A stretch of 64,000 nucleotides of DNA from Macrolepiota albuminosa (GCA_027475525.1 JAMWFC010000082.1:1922001-1986000), one strand, 5' to 3'. Positions 11,595 through 23,181 are shown, counted from the stretch's first letter. Notes: generated by a model not told the origin, from the letters alone. Numbers and translations: made by a program.

Positions 11595-11816
11595 AAAATT
11601 AGAGATGCTCAAAAAACTGTCCCAATGAGTGAATATTTTAAAATGGCTATTGCTCCATCAGTTTTGATTTTGATTACACAAACCTAGATTCATTTTGTAG
11701 CTACGATGCCATAGTATTTTACACGATTTAATCAGGATTTTAAGTACTTCCCATCCTTCATGCCAATGTCATCTTTCAAAAAGTATGAAACATTGGGACA
11801 GTTTTTTGAGCCACTG
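11595..11816 (-). repeat. right TIR of the Tc1 element
   Basis: It is the reverse complement of 10211-10432 with a few substitutions, ending GAGCCACTG before the TA duplication. The inner copy of the terminal motif lies at about 11606-11626. Confidence 0.9.
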
Positions 11817-11818
11817 TA

Positions 11819-12188
11819 CTCCAATCACCACTACGGGGTACCTAGTTTCAGCCACATGAAGGAAGGTTTAGTGGGTATTATGGATAAAAATTCATAAGTC
11901 CCACACTGTTTCTCAGACAAAAATCTGGGATTTGTGTGTAAATGCATTCCTGCTGCTTGATAATGTAGAGGTCTGATTCCTCTCATCACAGATTTATCCT
12001 GCAATTGCAGGCAGAAGGTGGTCTCCAGACAAAGTTCTGCCCAGCATGCTGGGAGATGGAGAAATGGATGTCTGCCAATTGCACTACCAAGAAAAAAAAA
12101 CATGTTAACTAAACTCAAAAAAATTAGAGAACAAATTTCCACAGGATGCTTGCTCTGATTTTTAGGTTCAAGAATGACTGATATAGTT
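11819..12188. other. non-coding, includes central fragment of the MITE family
   Basis: 12095-12188 matches the middle part of the MITE-like units that follow (block GAACAAATTGCCACAG...GCTTGCTCTG...TTAGGTTCAAG). The rest has no recognisable content. Confidence 0.55.
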
Positions 12189-12538
12189 ACTGGGTGCGAA
12201 ACTCTTGCAAAACAATATAGAAACAAAATAATCTAAATGATTTCAGAATTTTATTTGCATATATTTGTCAAAAGTATAGAAAAAATATCTTGACTGAACT
12301 TGAAATAATAAGAGAACAAGTTGCTATAGGAGGCTTGCTCTAGTTTTTAGGCTCAAGAATGACCAATATAGCCCTCTCCAATGCATTGGAGAGCATCAGA
12401 CCCAAGTACCATTAAAAATTTAGTTATAATATTTTTTCTATAGGTTTTGACAGAAATATTCAAATAAAATTTTAGAATTAATTTGATTATTTTTACTGTG
12501 TTTTTACATTGTTTTGCCAAAGAATATCATTCCCTGCA
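12189..12538 (+). mobile_element. MITE-like element, copy 1
   Basis: The ends ACTGGGTGC... and ...CATTCCCTGCA are inverted repeats extending about 110 bp inward, through the blocks AACAATGTAAAAACAC and TATAGAAAAAATAT. There is no coding capacity. It is the most degraded of three head-to-tail copies, and its outer ends are worn. Confidence 0.7.
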
Positions 12539-12554
12539 AGTGTATGCCATCCAT

Positions 12555-12926
12555 CACTGGGTGCAGGGAATGATATTTCTTGGCAAAACAATGTAAAAAC
12601 ACTGTAAAAATAATCCAATTAATTTCAGAATTTTATTTGAATATTTCTGGCAAAAGTATAGAAAAAATATCTTAACTGAACTTGTAAGAATTACAGAACA
12701 AATTGCCACAGAATGCTTGCTCTGATTCTTAGGTTCAAGGATGACTGATATAGTCCTCTCCAATGCATTTGAGAGAATCAGACCAAGTACTATTCAAAAT
12801 TTGGTTACAATATTTTTTTCTATAGTTTTGACAGAAATATTCAAATTAAATCCTAAAATTAATTGGATCATTTTTACTATGTTTGTACATTGTTTTGTCA
12901 AAGAATATCATTCTCTGCACCCAGTG
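12555..12926 (+). mobile_element. MITE-like element, copy 2
   Basis: It is 372 bp long, starting CACTGGGTGCAGGG and ending CTGCACCCAGTG, with TIRs of about 110 bp flanking a unique centre of about 130 bp. The length, long TIRs and lack of an ORF fit a non-autonomous DNA transposon. I cannot assign a superfamily because the target duplication is not clear. Confidence 0.8.
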
Positions 12927-12933
12927 CATCAAA

Positions 12934-13304
12934 CACTGGATGCAGTGAATTATGTTCTTTGGCAAACCAATGTAAAAACACACTAAAAATAATGCAATTA
13001 AATCTAGAATTTTATTTGAATATTTCTGTCAAAACTATAGAAAAAATATTTTAACTAGACTGAAAAGAATAAGAGAACAAATTGCCACAGAAAGCTTGCT
13101 CTGGTTCTTAGGCTCAAGAATGACCAATATAGTCCTCTCCAATGCATTTGAGAGCATCAGACCAAGTACCATTAAAAATTTGGTTACAATTTCTTTTCTA
13201 TGGTTTTGACAAAAATATTCAAATAAAATTTTAAAATCAATTGGATTATTTTTACTGTGTTTTTACATTGTTTTGCCAACGAGCATTGTTCCCTGCACCC
13301 AGTG
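12934..13304 (+). mobile_element. MITE-like element, copy 3
   Basis: It is 371 bp long with the same structure as the preceding copy and is separated from it by only 7 bp. The left end is CACTGGATGCAG and the right end CTGCACCCAGTG. The spacing suggests tandem insertion into or beside each other's ends. Confidence 0.8.
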
Positions 13305-13800
13305 AAAGAATAGGAGTTGCCTGGCCGCCCCTCACGATGTTTTCCCACGTTCATTGTCACATCAGCCATGGCCTCAGCATCTACTCGGTGCGTCTGCGTA
13401 TATGTATACTGTCTACTGTCAGCTACCTGTCAGCTACATCCGATCATTTACTGAGTGTCTGTCACAAACCCCATACCCGCCTGATCTTCCTTGACCTTGT
13501 GGAGGTCAGGACAGCCCTTGTAACCATTGATACGCCTATCTCGAATCCCTGTCTCGAATCCGAGACAGGACCCAGAGGGACACGAAATAAAGAAAAATCT
13601 ATTTTGCTGTCTAAGAAGAATCTACATAATTGCGAAAACAACGGTCGAAACTTGTAGGCCTGTCGTACCTCAGAGAGCGTAGCTATCACCCAACGATGAC
13701 CACGAAACTGACATGTATGGACACGCGAGAACACATCACGATCAAATTGGCAGTAGCCGAGGCGGTGGGTCCAGGCCAAATGAGAAGACGTATGCAGCCG
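13305..13800. other. intergenic, no gene recognised
   Basis: Base composition returns to host-like (CpG present) right after the last MITE. Reading frames of 60-140 codons exist on both strands but show no family resemblance, so I do not call them. Confidence 0.5.
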
Positions 13801-15507
13801 CTATTGGGGATGAAATAATTTACGGAGGAATGTTATGCGGACGCAGACAAATCGAGCGACTCGGCGTATGCTACTAACGATGTCAAATACCAATGAATAT
13901 TCACAGATACGCCGAAAAAATCTAAAGTATGGCGGAACAGGAGGCTCACGGAAAGCTGCCCATTTGTTCACAAAATCGGGATCAAGGCCTGCCCAACGAT
14001 CGTAGGTATCATACAGCCCTGTACCATTGGGTAGAGGTATCAAAGAGGCGAGTATGCGTTTAGGTGTTTGCGGAAGGACCTCTTGTTCGAAAAATTGTAA
14101 GGCTTCTGAGGCTTTGAAACGCCGCTCAATATATCGAGTTGTCATCTTGTCGAATAAGGGTGCCAGCATGGGAACGGTCCGCGTCAGAAACTGAAAAATC
14201 ATGCAAAAAAATACTATTAGAGCAGATGGAGGAGTTTATGAATCTGGCTTACTTGAAACTCGTGACAGAACAAGACGCCTAAAAAAAATACTATTAGAGC
14301 AGATGGAGGAGTTTATGAATCTGGCTTACTTGAAACTCGTGACAGAACAAGACGCCTAACATCCCGACGTCAAAGGCAAAGGGGTTAAAGTCAAACTCGC
14401 CCTGAGACGTATCCGCTGGGGCTTGAAAACACAACGTGTTAAAAGTTATATAGCTGGGGAGACGACACTCGTCCAAAGACATTGTCGGCGGAAATATTGT
14501 AGAACCATCGAAGTCACAAAGCGCGTAAGTCAATTTACCTTGTGAGCGTAGCGACTGGCGAAAGCGGCTGTTTCCGTCGAAAAAGTCTCTGTCAAGATGA
14601 CTGATTAGAATGTTGCTTGTCTTAATGTCCTGGGCCGAAGGCTTATTAGAGGAAATCGAGCCATGAACATGACTACGTACCCCATGAAATATTCTGTGTT
14701 CATGAAGGAAGGATAGTCCCTGACACCAAAATAAGGACCGGTTCAGTGAAGGGTGTTAAAAACTGCACCTTTAATAGACAGTGTATGAAATGAAAAACTT
14801 CATGTATATTTTGAAGAGGAGGACCGAGAGGTATCGTACCCCACCTTGTTCGCGAGCTCTCGGTAAGCAAGTTGTTTATTTATGGATGATACCCTTACCT
14901 AGGCATGATAGCAAGCCAATGTCCTTCGTACGGAAGAAGATCCAGAACTGGTATCACATTACAAAAGTCATTTATGGAGCGCGGTACTCCTTGGTTCTGA
15001 AGGTATTTTAGAACACGAAATTCTTCACTATCGTTTAGTATTGCTTTCACTGCAACGTGGCGCCCGCACTATAGTGGCCTGCCAGCCCAGGAGAAATCAT
15101 CAGCATCGCTGTGAATATGAGAAAAGAAAAGAAAGAAAGAAAAAGAAATGATCGCAAGGTACGTACCCGATGACCAGTGTTTGCGTGAAAAGGCGGGAAT
15201 CCTTCAGGACTAACGTTTCTACGGCCGCAGTTATAACCGCCTTCATATGGATAGGGAAAAACAGTCTCTTGGGCTTCCGCACCAGGCGGGTACATTTCAA
15301 CGATAATATAATCGGTTTCATATTGATGCCGATGATACAAAGTGTAACCATGTTCAAGAAACCACGACCTGACGCGACCTGAGTCCCACCAGGTGATTCT
15401 CCGAGAAAGCAGTTCTTCAAATCCTGGGTCTCCTTCCGGTGGGGCCTTACGAAGTAGAGAATCGAGATCATCATATTGCGAGGACATATGTAGAATGGTG
15501 ACTTTCA
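13801..15507 (-). CDS. protein kinase-like protein (paralogue of 59506-61216)
   Basis: This is a multi-exon gene with a protein-kinase fold. Reading on the minus strand: an N-terminal block (YDDLDSLLR...RITWWDSGRVRSWFLEHGYTL), a VAIK-like lysine in HVAVKAI (~15055), then LSFLHEHRIFHG, an intron, and DIKTSNILISHL. Spliced, this gives a catalytic loop HGDIKTSN, equivalent to HRDLKPEN, with the Asp kept. The DFG position reads CDFDGS (~14510). The C-terminal helical block ends FHPQ at 13801. Introns carry GTACGT or GTAAGG donors. A 77-bp duplication lies in one intron (14205-14358). The glycine-loop exon boundary near 15070-15170 does not splice cleanly, so a frameshift there is possible. The true first exon, before the acceptor at about 15508, was not found. 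The substrate is unknown. Confidence 0.72.
14205..14358 (+). repeat. 77-bp direct duplication inside a kinase-gene intron/exon junction
   Basis: AATACTATTAGAGCAGATGG occurs at 14210 and 14287. The copy brings a second 'CTTACTTGAAACTCGTGAC' exon edge, so gene predictors may misplace this junction. Confidence 0.93.
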
Positions 15508-15667
15508 CTGCTTAAAGGAAGTGCATGACTAGAGCTTTTTTTACCTCAATTTAGGGTTAGGGCTACACGTATTCCACGTCGTCGATCGAGGTTTTGCCGA
15601 TAAATGCAGTTCTCAACCAGAGCCTCTTTTCGTCTGGGAGAGAATAATCTTCTCATAACTTATTAAG

Positions 15668-17121
15668 ATGACATTCGTCAGGTCAGTGACTGATATACCC
15701 TTAGTAACTGATTGTTTCTTGACATTGAAGACAGGTTGGTAACCTGTGTCGGCGGGGTGTACTCGATGTTTTTGGTGCGTCGTTCTACTGATAGATATAT
15801 ATTTCCCTGGCTGAACCAGAAGAAAGCTATGGGCTATTGCCCAAGAACGGTGTAAGTGGCTAATTTCATTGACTGAAAACGCTTCTCAAAAATTGGTCTT
15901 GTAGTATCCGTTCCTTTCAAATCTCTGGAAGGCAATGGATCGGACAAGTTCAAATCACCGCTCTTCATGGGAACGTGCCAGAGTGCTCTCAGTGCTCTTT
16001 CGGCCTTTCTTTACATCCTCCTCCGACGTCGTTCAGGCGCCTCGCTTCACGAGAGCCTTGGGCTCGAACCACTCCCTACACCTCCCACCAACGGCAGCGC
16101 CACTACCAATGGACACGCCAAACACAACCACCCCGCCAAGCCCTCCACCCGCTTCTCCAAACGTGTCCTGCTCCTCCGTTACTTCCAATGCTCAGTCTTC
16201 ATCACCTCCGCGGCCCCCTTTGGTTTCGCCGCGCTCTCCTACATCTCCTACCCCGCCATGGTCCTCGGCAAATCATGCAAACTCGTCCCAGTAATGATCA
16301 TGAACGTTCTTCTTTACCGCCGCCGCTTCGCGCTGCACAAATACGTCGTCGTAGCCATGGTCACGGCCGGCATCACCATCTTCATGTATCTCGGCGACCC
16401 CAAGGCAGCGGCTAAGCACGCTGCAAAACACGGTACGATACAGAACGCCACGCCGTATGCGAGCGTGATTGGGATAACGTATCTGCTTATCAATCTGTTG
16501 TTGGATGGTGCGACGAATTCTACGCAGGACGAGATTTTTTCCAGGCACCGAGTTACGGGGCAGCAGATGATGTTCTGGATCAACGTGTTTTGCACACTTA
16601 TAACGAGTGTGCTTGCAATATTGCCACTGCCTTATATTCCTGTCATACACCCTGGCGCGCCGGGACAGACAGAACTCGGGGGAGCGCTGGCGTTCATCCG
16701 TTCACATCCAGACGTTATTGTGCCCCTTGTACAATTTGCATTCACGGGTGCGCTCGGGCAACTGTTTATTTTCGAGACACTCCAGCACTTTGGTTCACTA
16801 ACTTTGGTGTACGTTTTATTTCCTTCTAAAAAGTCTCAAGTCCTGACGATATCTGCACCCTTAGGACAATAACTCTGACCCGAAAGCTATTCACAATGCT
16901 GCTCTCTGTGGTTATTTACGGGCATCAGCTGACACCAGGGCAATGGCTTGGTGCTGCTGTCGTGTTTGCCGGTATTTCAGTTGAGGCATGGGTGAAGCGC
17001 AAAGGTACGTCAACTGTTAGTGTCCATTCGTCCCTGTTAACTAAACAAAATTCGTATTGTAGATGTCCACGCGAAACGTGTGATACAAGAAAAGGAAAAG
17101 GCCAAGATTAAATCGCTGTAA
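15668..17121 (+). CDS. HUT1: UDP-galactose/UDP-glucose transporter, SLC35B1/HUT1 family
   Basis: A multi-spanning membrane protein of the ER that exchanges nucleotide sugars. Exon 1 is the 14-base ATGACATTCGTCAG (15668-15681). After a short intron it continues VGGVYSMFL (~15748), then a tiny exon (YGLLPKN, ~15830), then [10 protein letters not shown] and [20 protein letters not shown]. The large exon to about 16811 carries the family core ([25 protein letters not shown]), and [15 protein letters not shown] starts at 16866. The last exon ends KIKSL*, a KxKxx-type ER retrieval signal. Length of about 390 residues fits the family. The splice phase of the exon ending near 15774 is uncertain. The next gene downstream converges on it. 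Confidence 0.87.
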
Positions 17122-17200
17122 TGATGTAGTGCGAGAATAACAGAACAGAAGATGCGGAATAGAATGGGTAGAAAGCCATCTGGGTGAGAGTGATTTGCGG

Positions 17201-18206
17201 TTATAATGTTTCCATTGCGTTTGGATCCCATGCTCGTTCTGGCTCTGTGGACAACCACGCGCGTTTTCGATCTTCCTCTCTACAGTGTCTCTCAGTCGTC
17301 AAGATGAGCGAACCATGATAGAACACCCACCGCTCGTCTTCTGTTTCGTCTTTGTCATCTTCACGTTTACGTCGTGAAACACGTCGTGCCGCAGCTGGGA
17401 ACGATGCCAATGCCTGGTTTGCCTTGTAGATCGCCTCGTATTCCTGTTGTACTTTTTAATTCGGATATACCAAAAGGTTTAGCAAGGACGCACTTTGATT
17501 TGAGTCAGAAATCCTCCGTTGGGTGATACGCAGTATCGTCGGTTTTGCACGAGGTGGAGAGAGTCCTCCCATGTGATCTTGTAGTACTGCATGACGTACA
17601 TGACCACAAAGGAGGGGGAGAGGCTAATGCCACCTAAAACGCTGTATATCAGTGTGGAATCTACTCATGAAGATTCACCCACCGTTGCAATGTACTAGGA
17701 CACGTCCACCGGTATTCAGTGCATTGTCAATAAACTCCTTTGCTCTGTAGGCGAACCAGGACATGTCAGGGATGTATAATAACGAGCACAAAACCAGGTT
17801 TTACTGGGGGAATACACGAATGAGATTTTGCTCTTCGTTGTCCTCCACGTCTAGTGTTAGATATTTGAAATCATTCTCAAATCGTGGTTTTACTGAAAAC
17901 GACTCTTTCAAGTCGCGTACGCAAATACTACAATTCAAGTCCATTAAGGGGTGTCACGAAGCAATGAGGTACTTACATATGTGTTATATTCAGCTTTTTA
18001 AGTGTTTCCATTGACTTTGAGGCCATGAATGGACCGAGATATAGCCCAGGCAGGATCTCCTGTGCTTCGCGTCTCATTTCATATCTGCGATTTGTGACGG
18101 TCAGTGGTAGGAATGCGATCAAAATAAGATATACATACTTCCACTCGACGTCGCCGGGGCCCTGGATAACGGTCTCGATGTCGTTGACTTGGGCTGCGTC
18201 CATCAT
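17201..18206 (-). CDS. STYX-like dual-specificity phosphatase homologue, probably catalytically impaired
   Basis: The domain order is that of dual-specificity phosphatases. Exon 1 starts MMDAAQVNDIETVIQGP at 18206. After an intron, YEMRREAQEILPGLYLGP and METLKKLNITH follow. Later exons give the P-loop split by an intron, HCNG|GISLSPSFVVMYVMQ (17610-17700), then CVSPNGGF and a basic tail ending NAMETL*. The signature should be HCx5R. Here Cys is present but the Arg position is Leu (HCNGGISL). STYX-type proteins are known pseudophosphatases that bind phosphorylated partners, and this residue change suggests the same, by inference. The gene is divergently arranged with ZNG1. Confidence 0.8.
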
Positions 18207-18244
18207 GATGGAAGTATCGCGTTGTTAATTGTTAATGCAAGAAT

Positions 18245-19786
18245 ATGGCGAGTCACGCACGAGGAATGAACGGCCCGGTCCGTCGATCTTATGTCATCCC
18301 TTTTCTGACCATGGACTCGGACGACGAAGCACCGTGAGTCCTGTTCTTCTTGCCCTCCTCGCCGTCTACAGCGTCTACAGAGCCCTTATCGAGCATGAAA
18401 CAACACAGCAACACACTCATGACCGTGTGCCCCTTACTATCATCTGTGGATTTCTTGGTGCAGGAAAATCTACGCTTTTAAAGTAGGTGTTCCCTCCAGA
18501 ACTTCATCAAGCACGCGTCAACGCCACATAAAGGCGGATTTTGACAGAAAGGCACGGGTATCGCATAGCTGTCATCATGAACGAGTTTGGCGACACTGCA
18601 GTGCGTTTCACCCTGCACTTACTCCAGCCCTGACGAATGTTATATCCAGGACATTGAATGTACGCCACACGCCGTCTTGTAACATTGTTCTCACGTCAAC
18701 GCAGCAAGGACCGTCAATGTCTCATCGTCCCCTGAAGAGCAATCTGAAGAAATCCTGGAACTCGCAAACGGGTGTCTATGTTGCAGTATCAAGGACTCTG
18801 GTGTAGCTGCGATCGAAAAGCTCATGCAACGCAAGGGCGCGTTTGATCACATCCTTCTCGAGACTACGGGTCTAGCAGACCCTGGCCCTATCGCGTCTAT
18901 ATTCTGGCACAACGAAGAATTTGCCTCTGGTCTAGGGCGAGATATCGTGCTAGACGGCGTCATCTGTGTCGTGGACGCATTCTTTGGGAAACAGGTGAGC
19001 ATTCTTACGGAATCATGCAAAAGTTTCTTGGTACTCATTGTATCTATAGCAAATGGAAGAAGACCATTCCGAGGACCATATAGGCGAAAGCCTGAAGTGC
19101 GTCTCTTCTAGCCGTCTCCAGAAACTTTTCCACCGACGTTGTACAGACAAATAGCAGGCTCCGACGTCGTTCTGCTCAATAAATCCGACCTTGTGTCACC
19201 AGACGTCCTTACTGAAGTAGAATATCTCATACAACAGATTAACCCCGCCGCATCTATATACCGCACTATCCGCGGTGACGTTGATCTCGGTCACATCATG
19301 GGTATTGGTGCCTTTACAGCTCCACCGTCATCAACACCAATACCAGTGCCACATCCTCAGGCTCACGTTCACGACCACAACCATAATCACGACCATGACC
19401 ACGACCACGACCACGAACCAACACACTACGAGTTACGCGGTATCTCCAGCTTACAAGTCCCATGTCCAGCCCTCAGCCCTGTGCGTTTCGAAGCTCTTGA
19501 CGCGTGGATCCGAGCTGTCCTATGGGATAACACCATTCCAGAGTCTTCAGCAGGCAGCGAAGCATCAGAGCTGCTCGTGCTGCGATGTAAGGGCTTGATC
19601 ACGGTGGAGGGTGGGGCGCAGTACGTGCTTCAAGGAGTTCGGAGCATGTATGAGATAGCGGAGATCGAGCGGGACGCCGAGGGTGACATTGGTGTGCCAC
19701 AAATTGGCAAGATTGTCCTGATCGGTAAAGGTCTTGATGAGACGGTTCGGCGCAGTCTAGAGAACGTGATCAGAACACGCGAGTGA
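18245..19786 (+). CDS. ZNG1: zinc-regulated GTPase metallochaperone, COG0523/CobW family
   Basis: A G3E GTPase that delivers zinc to client enzymes such as methionine aminopeptidase (family knowledge). Visible motifs: Walker [13 protein letters not shown] (~18450-18482), MNEFGD (~18577), the metal-binding CxCC in ELANGCLCC (~18762-18788), [14 protein letters not shown] (~18860), NKSD guanine specificity (~19180) and a His/Asp run ([16 protein letters not shown], ~19372-19422) that likely binds zinc. The C-terminal CobW domain ends at 19786. At least five introns are needed. The start at 18245 lies only 38 bp from the divergent ATG at 18206. A later in-frame ATG at 18315 (MDSDDEAP) resembles the usual N-terminus and may be the real start. 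Confidence 0.9.
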
Positions 19787-19989
19787 TATCTAGGTGTCAT
19801 CAGTCGAGGTAATCAAATTCTATACCACAATCGTTTGAATGCCAAAATGCATCCTTATAATCATGCCAGAAGAGGTGAGAAAAATGAATGACTTGTGGTT
19901 TTAACCGTTTGTCCATATACAGCCCTAAAGCACAACATCATAGCAAGCCCAACGTACTTCTAAGTGATATCGAATCCACCCAGCCATCC

Positions 19990-21928
19990 TTACAACATCC
20001 AATCATCCCCAGTCGAAGCAGCAGGAGCAGGAGCAGGAACAGGAACAGCCGCACCACTCGCAGGGTTGGCGGTAGCAGTAGCAGGCTTCTGTCCGCCCCA
20101 CAGCCCTGCCATAGCCTTTTCCCTCTCCAGATCCTTTATCGACTTGTTTTGTCCACTTGGGGCTGCAGGTTTACTTGAGCTACCAAGCGACAACGACCAC
20201 AAATCGTCGAACGCCCCGGCTCCCGAAGACGACTTCGTCGTCATGGACGCAGACGTGGGTGCAGGTGCCGCAGCCGGAGATGGGGCGAGAGGTGCACCAC
20301 CGAATAGAGGCTGGGCTTGCAGAGGGGCAGTGGAGAATTGCGGTTGTGAAGAAAGGGATGGGCTGGGACGGTGCATACCTCCGAAGTTTGTGGAAGGCTG
20401 TTGCGCGGGCAGGGGTGCAGTATATGTGTTGGTCGTGGGTGCTGTGGAGCCAAGAAGGTCCATGAGATTGGGCTTGGCAACTGCTGGTGCAGGGGCGGGG
20501 GCGGAAACAGCGGTAGTATTTGCTTGCGTCGGTGCGGCCTGAAAATCGGCGAAATCATCGTCTAGGTATAGTTTTTAGGTGGATAAATGAGAGGAAGAAA
20601 AAGTTGAAATCATACCGTCGATACCGACTGACGAAGAAACAGCAGGAAGCGCCTTGTTCTTTCCTGTAAGTGGTGCTGGTGTAGTGGTCGTGTTGGTGGT
20701 AGGACCGAAGGCGTCGTCATTACCAAAATCTCCCAATAAATCTTGAACGGGAGCAACAGGCGCGGGGGCGGGCGCACTAGCCTTTCGTGCTGTAGAAGAA
20801 CGACCACCATTCGTTGTGTTCATCCTCGGAGACCTCGGAGTGACGTCTTCGTCGTCGCCCGCGTTATACTCCTCAAATCCACGACGCGGCTGATCACGGA
20901 AAGAGCTGCTACCGCCACTGTACGAGCCATAATCTGGAAGCCAGTATGAGCAAGTTTGGCCACGCAAGATGCCATAGGTGAAGACACACCGTTTCCGCTG
21001 ACATCATCGCTACCAAATCCACCAAACCGGCTTCCACCACCTGCTGAAAAGGTCCCTCCCCATCCATCATTCCCTATACCAGTGTACTTATTTTTGTTGG
21101 CTTTGGCCTTCCTTCGCTCTGCACGGATTTTCTCAACATCAGAGAGTAGCTCGACGATTTCGCGTGATCGGTTGCGTACTGATGTCAGGTCAGCACAGAT
21201 ATCCAGATATACGCGCGATACAGAACATCACCATTGATTCCTTCATCCTTGCCCTTGTCGTCGATGTAGTGAAAATTGCGAAGCATTTTTAACGTGGAGA
21301 TGTGAGAGCGAGCGTCATCAACAACTCGTTCTGAGCCGTGCTTAATCAGGTATTCGAGAAGTTGGAGAGCCTATTCGTAAAGTCGTATGAGGAGCAGAAG
21401 GATGGCAATGTTTAAAATAGTACCTTGTAGATCTGTCGCCACTGCCGGGCCTCCTTGTCCATAAAACGTGAGTAAATAGAGGGCATGATCTCGTTAAAGT
21501 GTTGGCTGGCGTTAAGTGATGTCAGAATATACAACCGATTTAGAGGCAAAGGAGACGACAACTGACAAAGAGAACGTTCTGTAGGGTTTCACTTAATTAG
21601 CTGTACACTGCGAGATCGTGAAGCGCGACGAACCCTTGCGCGATTTCTTGCATCAGCGTCGAACTTGCTCCCCTGTCATCAACTTCAGCGTCAGATTACA
21701 GGACTGCAAACGCCGGAAATGCATACCATGGGTCTTCATTCGTCGCCTCTTGCACTTTAGCCTCCATTTCAGTGACATTAAGCACCATGTTTTTCGCCTG
21801 CAGCCCAGAACCAATGGTAAGCACTGCGACGATGGGGAACTTTGATATTATACCTGGTTGTAGGCAGATTTAATATCATACAAAGTGATTTGGGACAGGG
21901 TCTGCCCCAGAGCTTCGAGTCTATCCAT
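19990..21928 (-). CDS. ENT3: epsin-like clathrin adaptor with ENTH domain (Ent3 type)
   Basis: Binds phosphoinositides and clathrin adaptors in trafficking between Golgi and endosomes. On the minus strand the start is MDRLEALGQTLSQITLYDIKSAYNQ at 21928. After short introns come AKNMVLNVTEMEAKVQEAT, NEDPWGASSTLMQEIAQG, NEIMPSIYSRFMDKEARQWRQIYK and ALQLLEYLIKHGSERVVDDAR, which is an ENTH domain of about 150 residues. The tail is Gly/Ser/Pro/Ala-rich and contains acidic-Phe adaptor-binding motifs (GDFGNDDAFGP, DDFADFQ, GAFDDLWSL), ending GDDWML*. The ENTH sequence matches Ent3/epsinR better than Ent1/2 (inference from motif memory). At least seven exons. Confidence 0.88.
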
Positions 21929-23181
21929 GTTGGAGCGGAGACGGTGTTGGTCAAAGGGCCTGGTCGCTGTTCACAATGGTGGTCACCAATAGGTTGCAAA
22001 TATTACCAAACATCACGCAGAGGGCCCCTGGCTATCTCTTTTGAATTTCTTGCTTTGTACTTGATCTTCGTTCACTCTTACTTTTGCTGTGACGCTTGCG
22101 GATTTGTAAAGAAATTGTGTGGAATATGAATCAGAAAACGCGTCGCACGCGACTACTGCGCCTCGAAAAAACTAAAAAACTACATCCAGTATGCGACGTG
22201 ATTGCACAATACGCGCTACATACATGACAACTCCTGGACTTGAATTGCCTGTTCACTAGTGTATACGGTGGATTGGACTTGAGTGGCAACTTGGAAACCT
22301 GTTGAAGAGTCTATGCTTTCACTCGTCAAAGAACATAGCCCATATCATCACATGCTAGTTCCAATTGCGGTGAAAGTGGGACTGATCAAGGTGACTTCTT
22401 TACAGCACTCGCACACATTAGGACTGCTGTGTTTGCATTTCTCCCGTTTTGATTATCGGCACGGGGCGCGGGCGCCGGGAACGACGACACACTACATTGG
22501 TCGTGCTCATCTATGCTTCTGACCTCTTTCTTATCAAAGGTGCCAAATTGTCAGAAAACTCTCGAGGTCACATTGTCGTGTTAAAATCGTCCAGGATCAC
22601 ACGCATTCTCAATCCTTGCACCTTCTCATCGATGCAAGACTGTGGCCGGTCTCAACGGGCCAATACAGTGCGATGACTGGATTTGGATAGGCTATGTCAA
22701 AGCGGGATGAGACATGATTAGCCCCTTGATTTGGGTCATTCGAAACATCACTGTGCCTTCTCGAATTCCTTAAAATGCTGCGTTGCCTGGTTGCCTCATC
22801 ATTATCATCCAACTAATGTGTTTCTTGTTTTAATCCCATCCTGCGTGGTCAGTCATTCGACTGTAAAAAATCGCCTTCTGTTATGCGGCCTCTTGGATTG
22901 ATTTTTCAGAGATAACTGAGATTCCTGTTGAATAGAAATGTGATTCATCTTGGGTTGAAAGGAAAGGGCCTCTCAACTTATATTCTCCTCCCGCGCCTCG
23001 GAGGTGTATATCACTGATGAGCGCGCCACAATCAAGGACTGGTATCCAAGCCATTGCTTCTCGCGAGTCACGAGGAGCCGTTTGAGGTTGTTAAGGCATC
23101 GAGAGCTGTGTAACGGGGTATATTATGGAGTAACCTGACTCCTTACAACACGATTTCTGACCCCCACTTTTCCCTCAGGTC
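21929..23181. other. intergenic, 1.25 kb, no gene recognised
   Basis: Upstream of the divergent ENT3 and DUF6534 genes. Short frames only; nothing conserved seen. Confidence 0.5.

Larger units (their letters stand above)
10211..11816 (+). mobile_element. Tc1-type DD34E DNA transposon, decayed
   Basis: The element has near-perfect 222-bp terminal inverted repeats (outermost sequence CAGTGGCTCAAAAAACTG) and is bounded by TA dinucleotides at 10209-10210 and 11817-11818, the TA target duplication typical of Tc1/mariner. It carries one transposase gene on the plus strand with inactivating changes. The whole element is almost free of CpG, unlike the host genes and the young gypsy copies, which suggests old methylation-linked or RIP-like decay. 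Confidence 0.93.

Noticed and set aside
13462..13779. Minus-strand frame of 105 codons
   Set aside because: No family resemblance, no splice context, and a better explanation as random open frame in CpG-containing intergenic DNA.
15551..15562. TTAGGGTTAGGG, two telomere-type repeats
   Set aside because: Only two units, inside a gene-rich intergenic region; chance or a promoter element is more likely than a chromosome end or fusion.
22283..22812. Short frames upstream of the DUF6534 gene as a small gene
   Set aside because: Frames under 80 codons on both strands without conserved blocks or convincing splice pattern.
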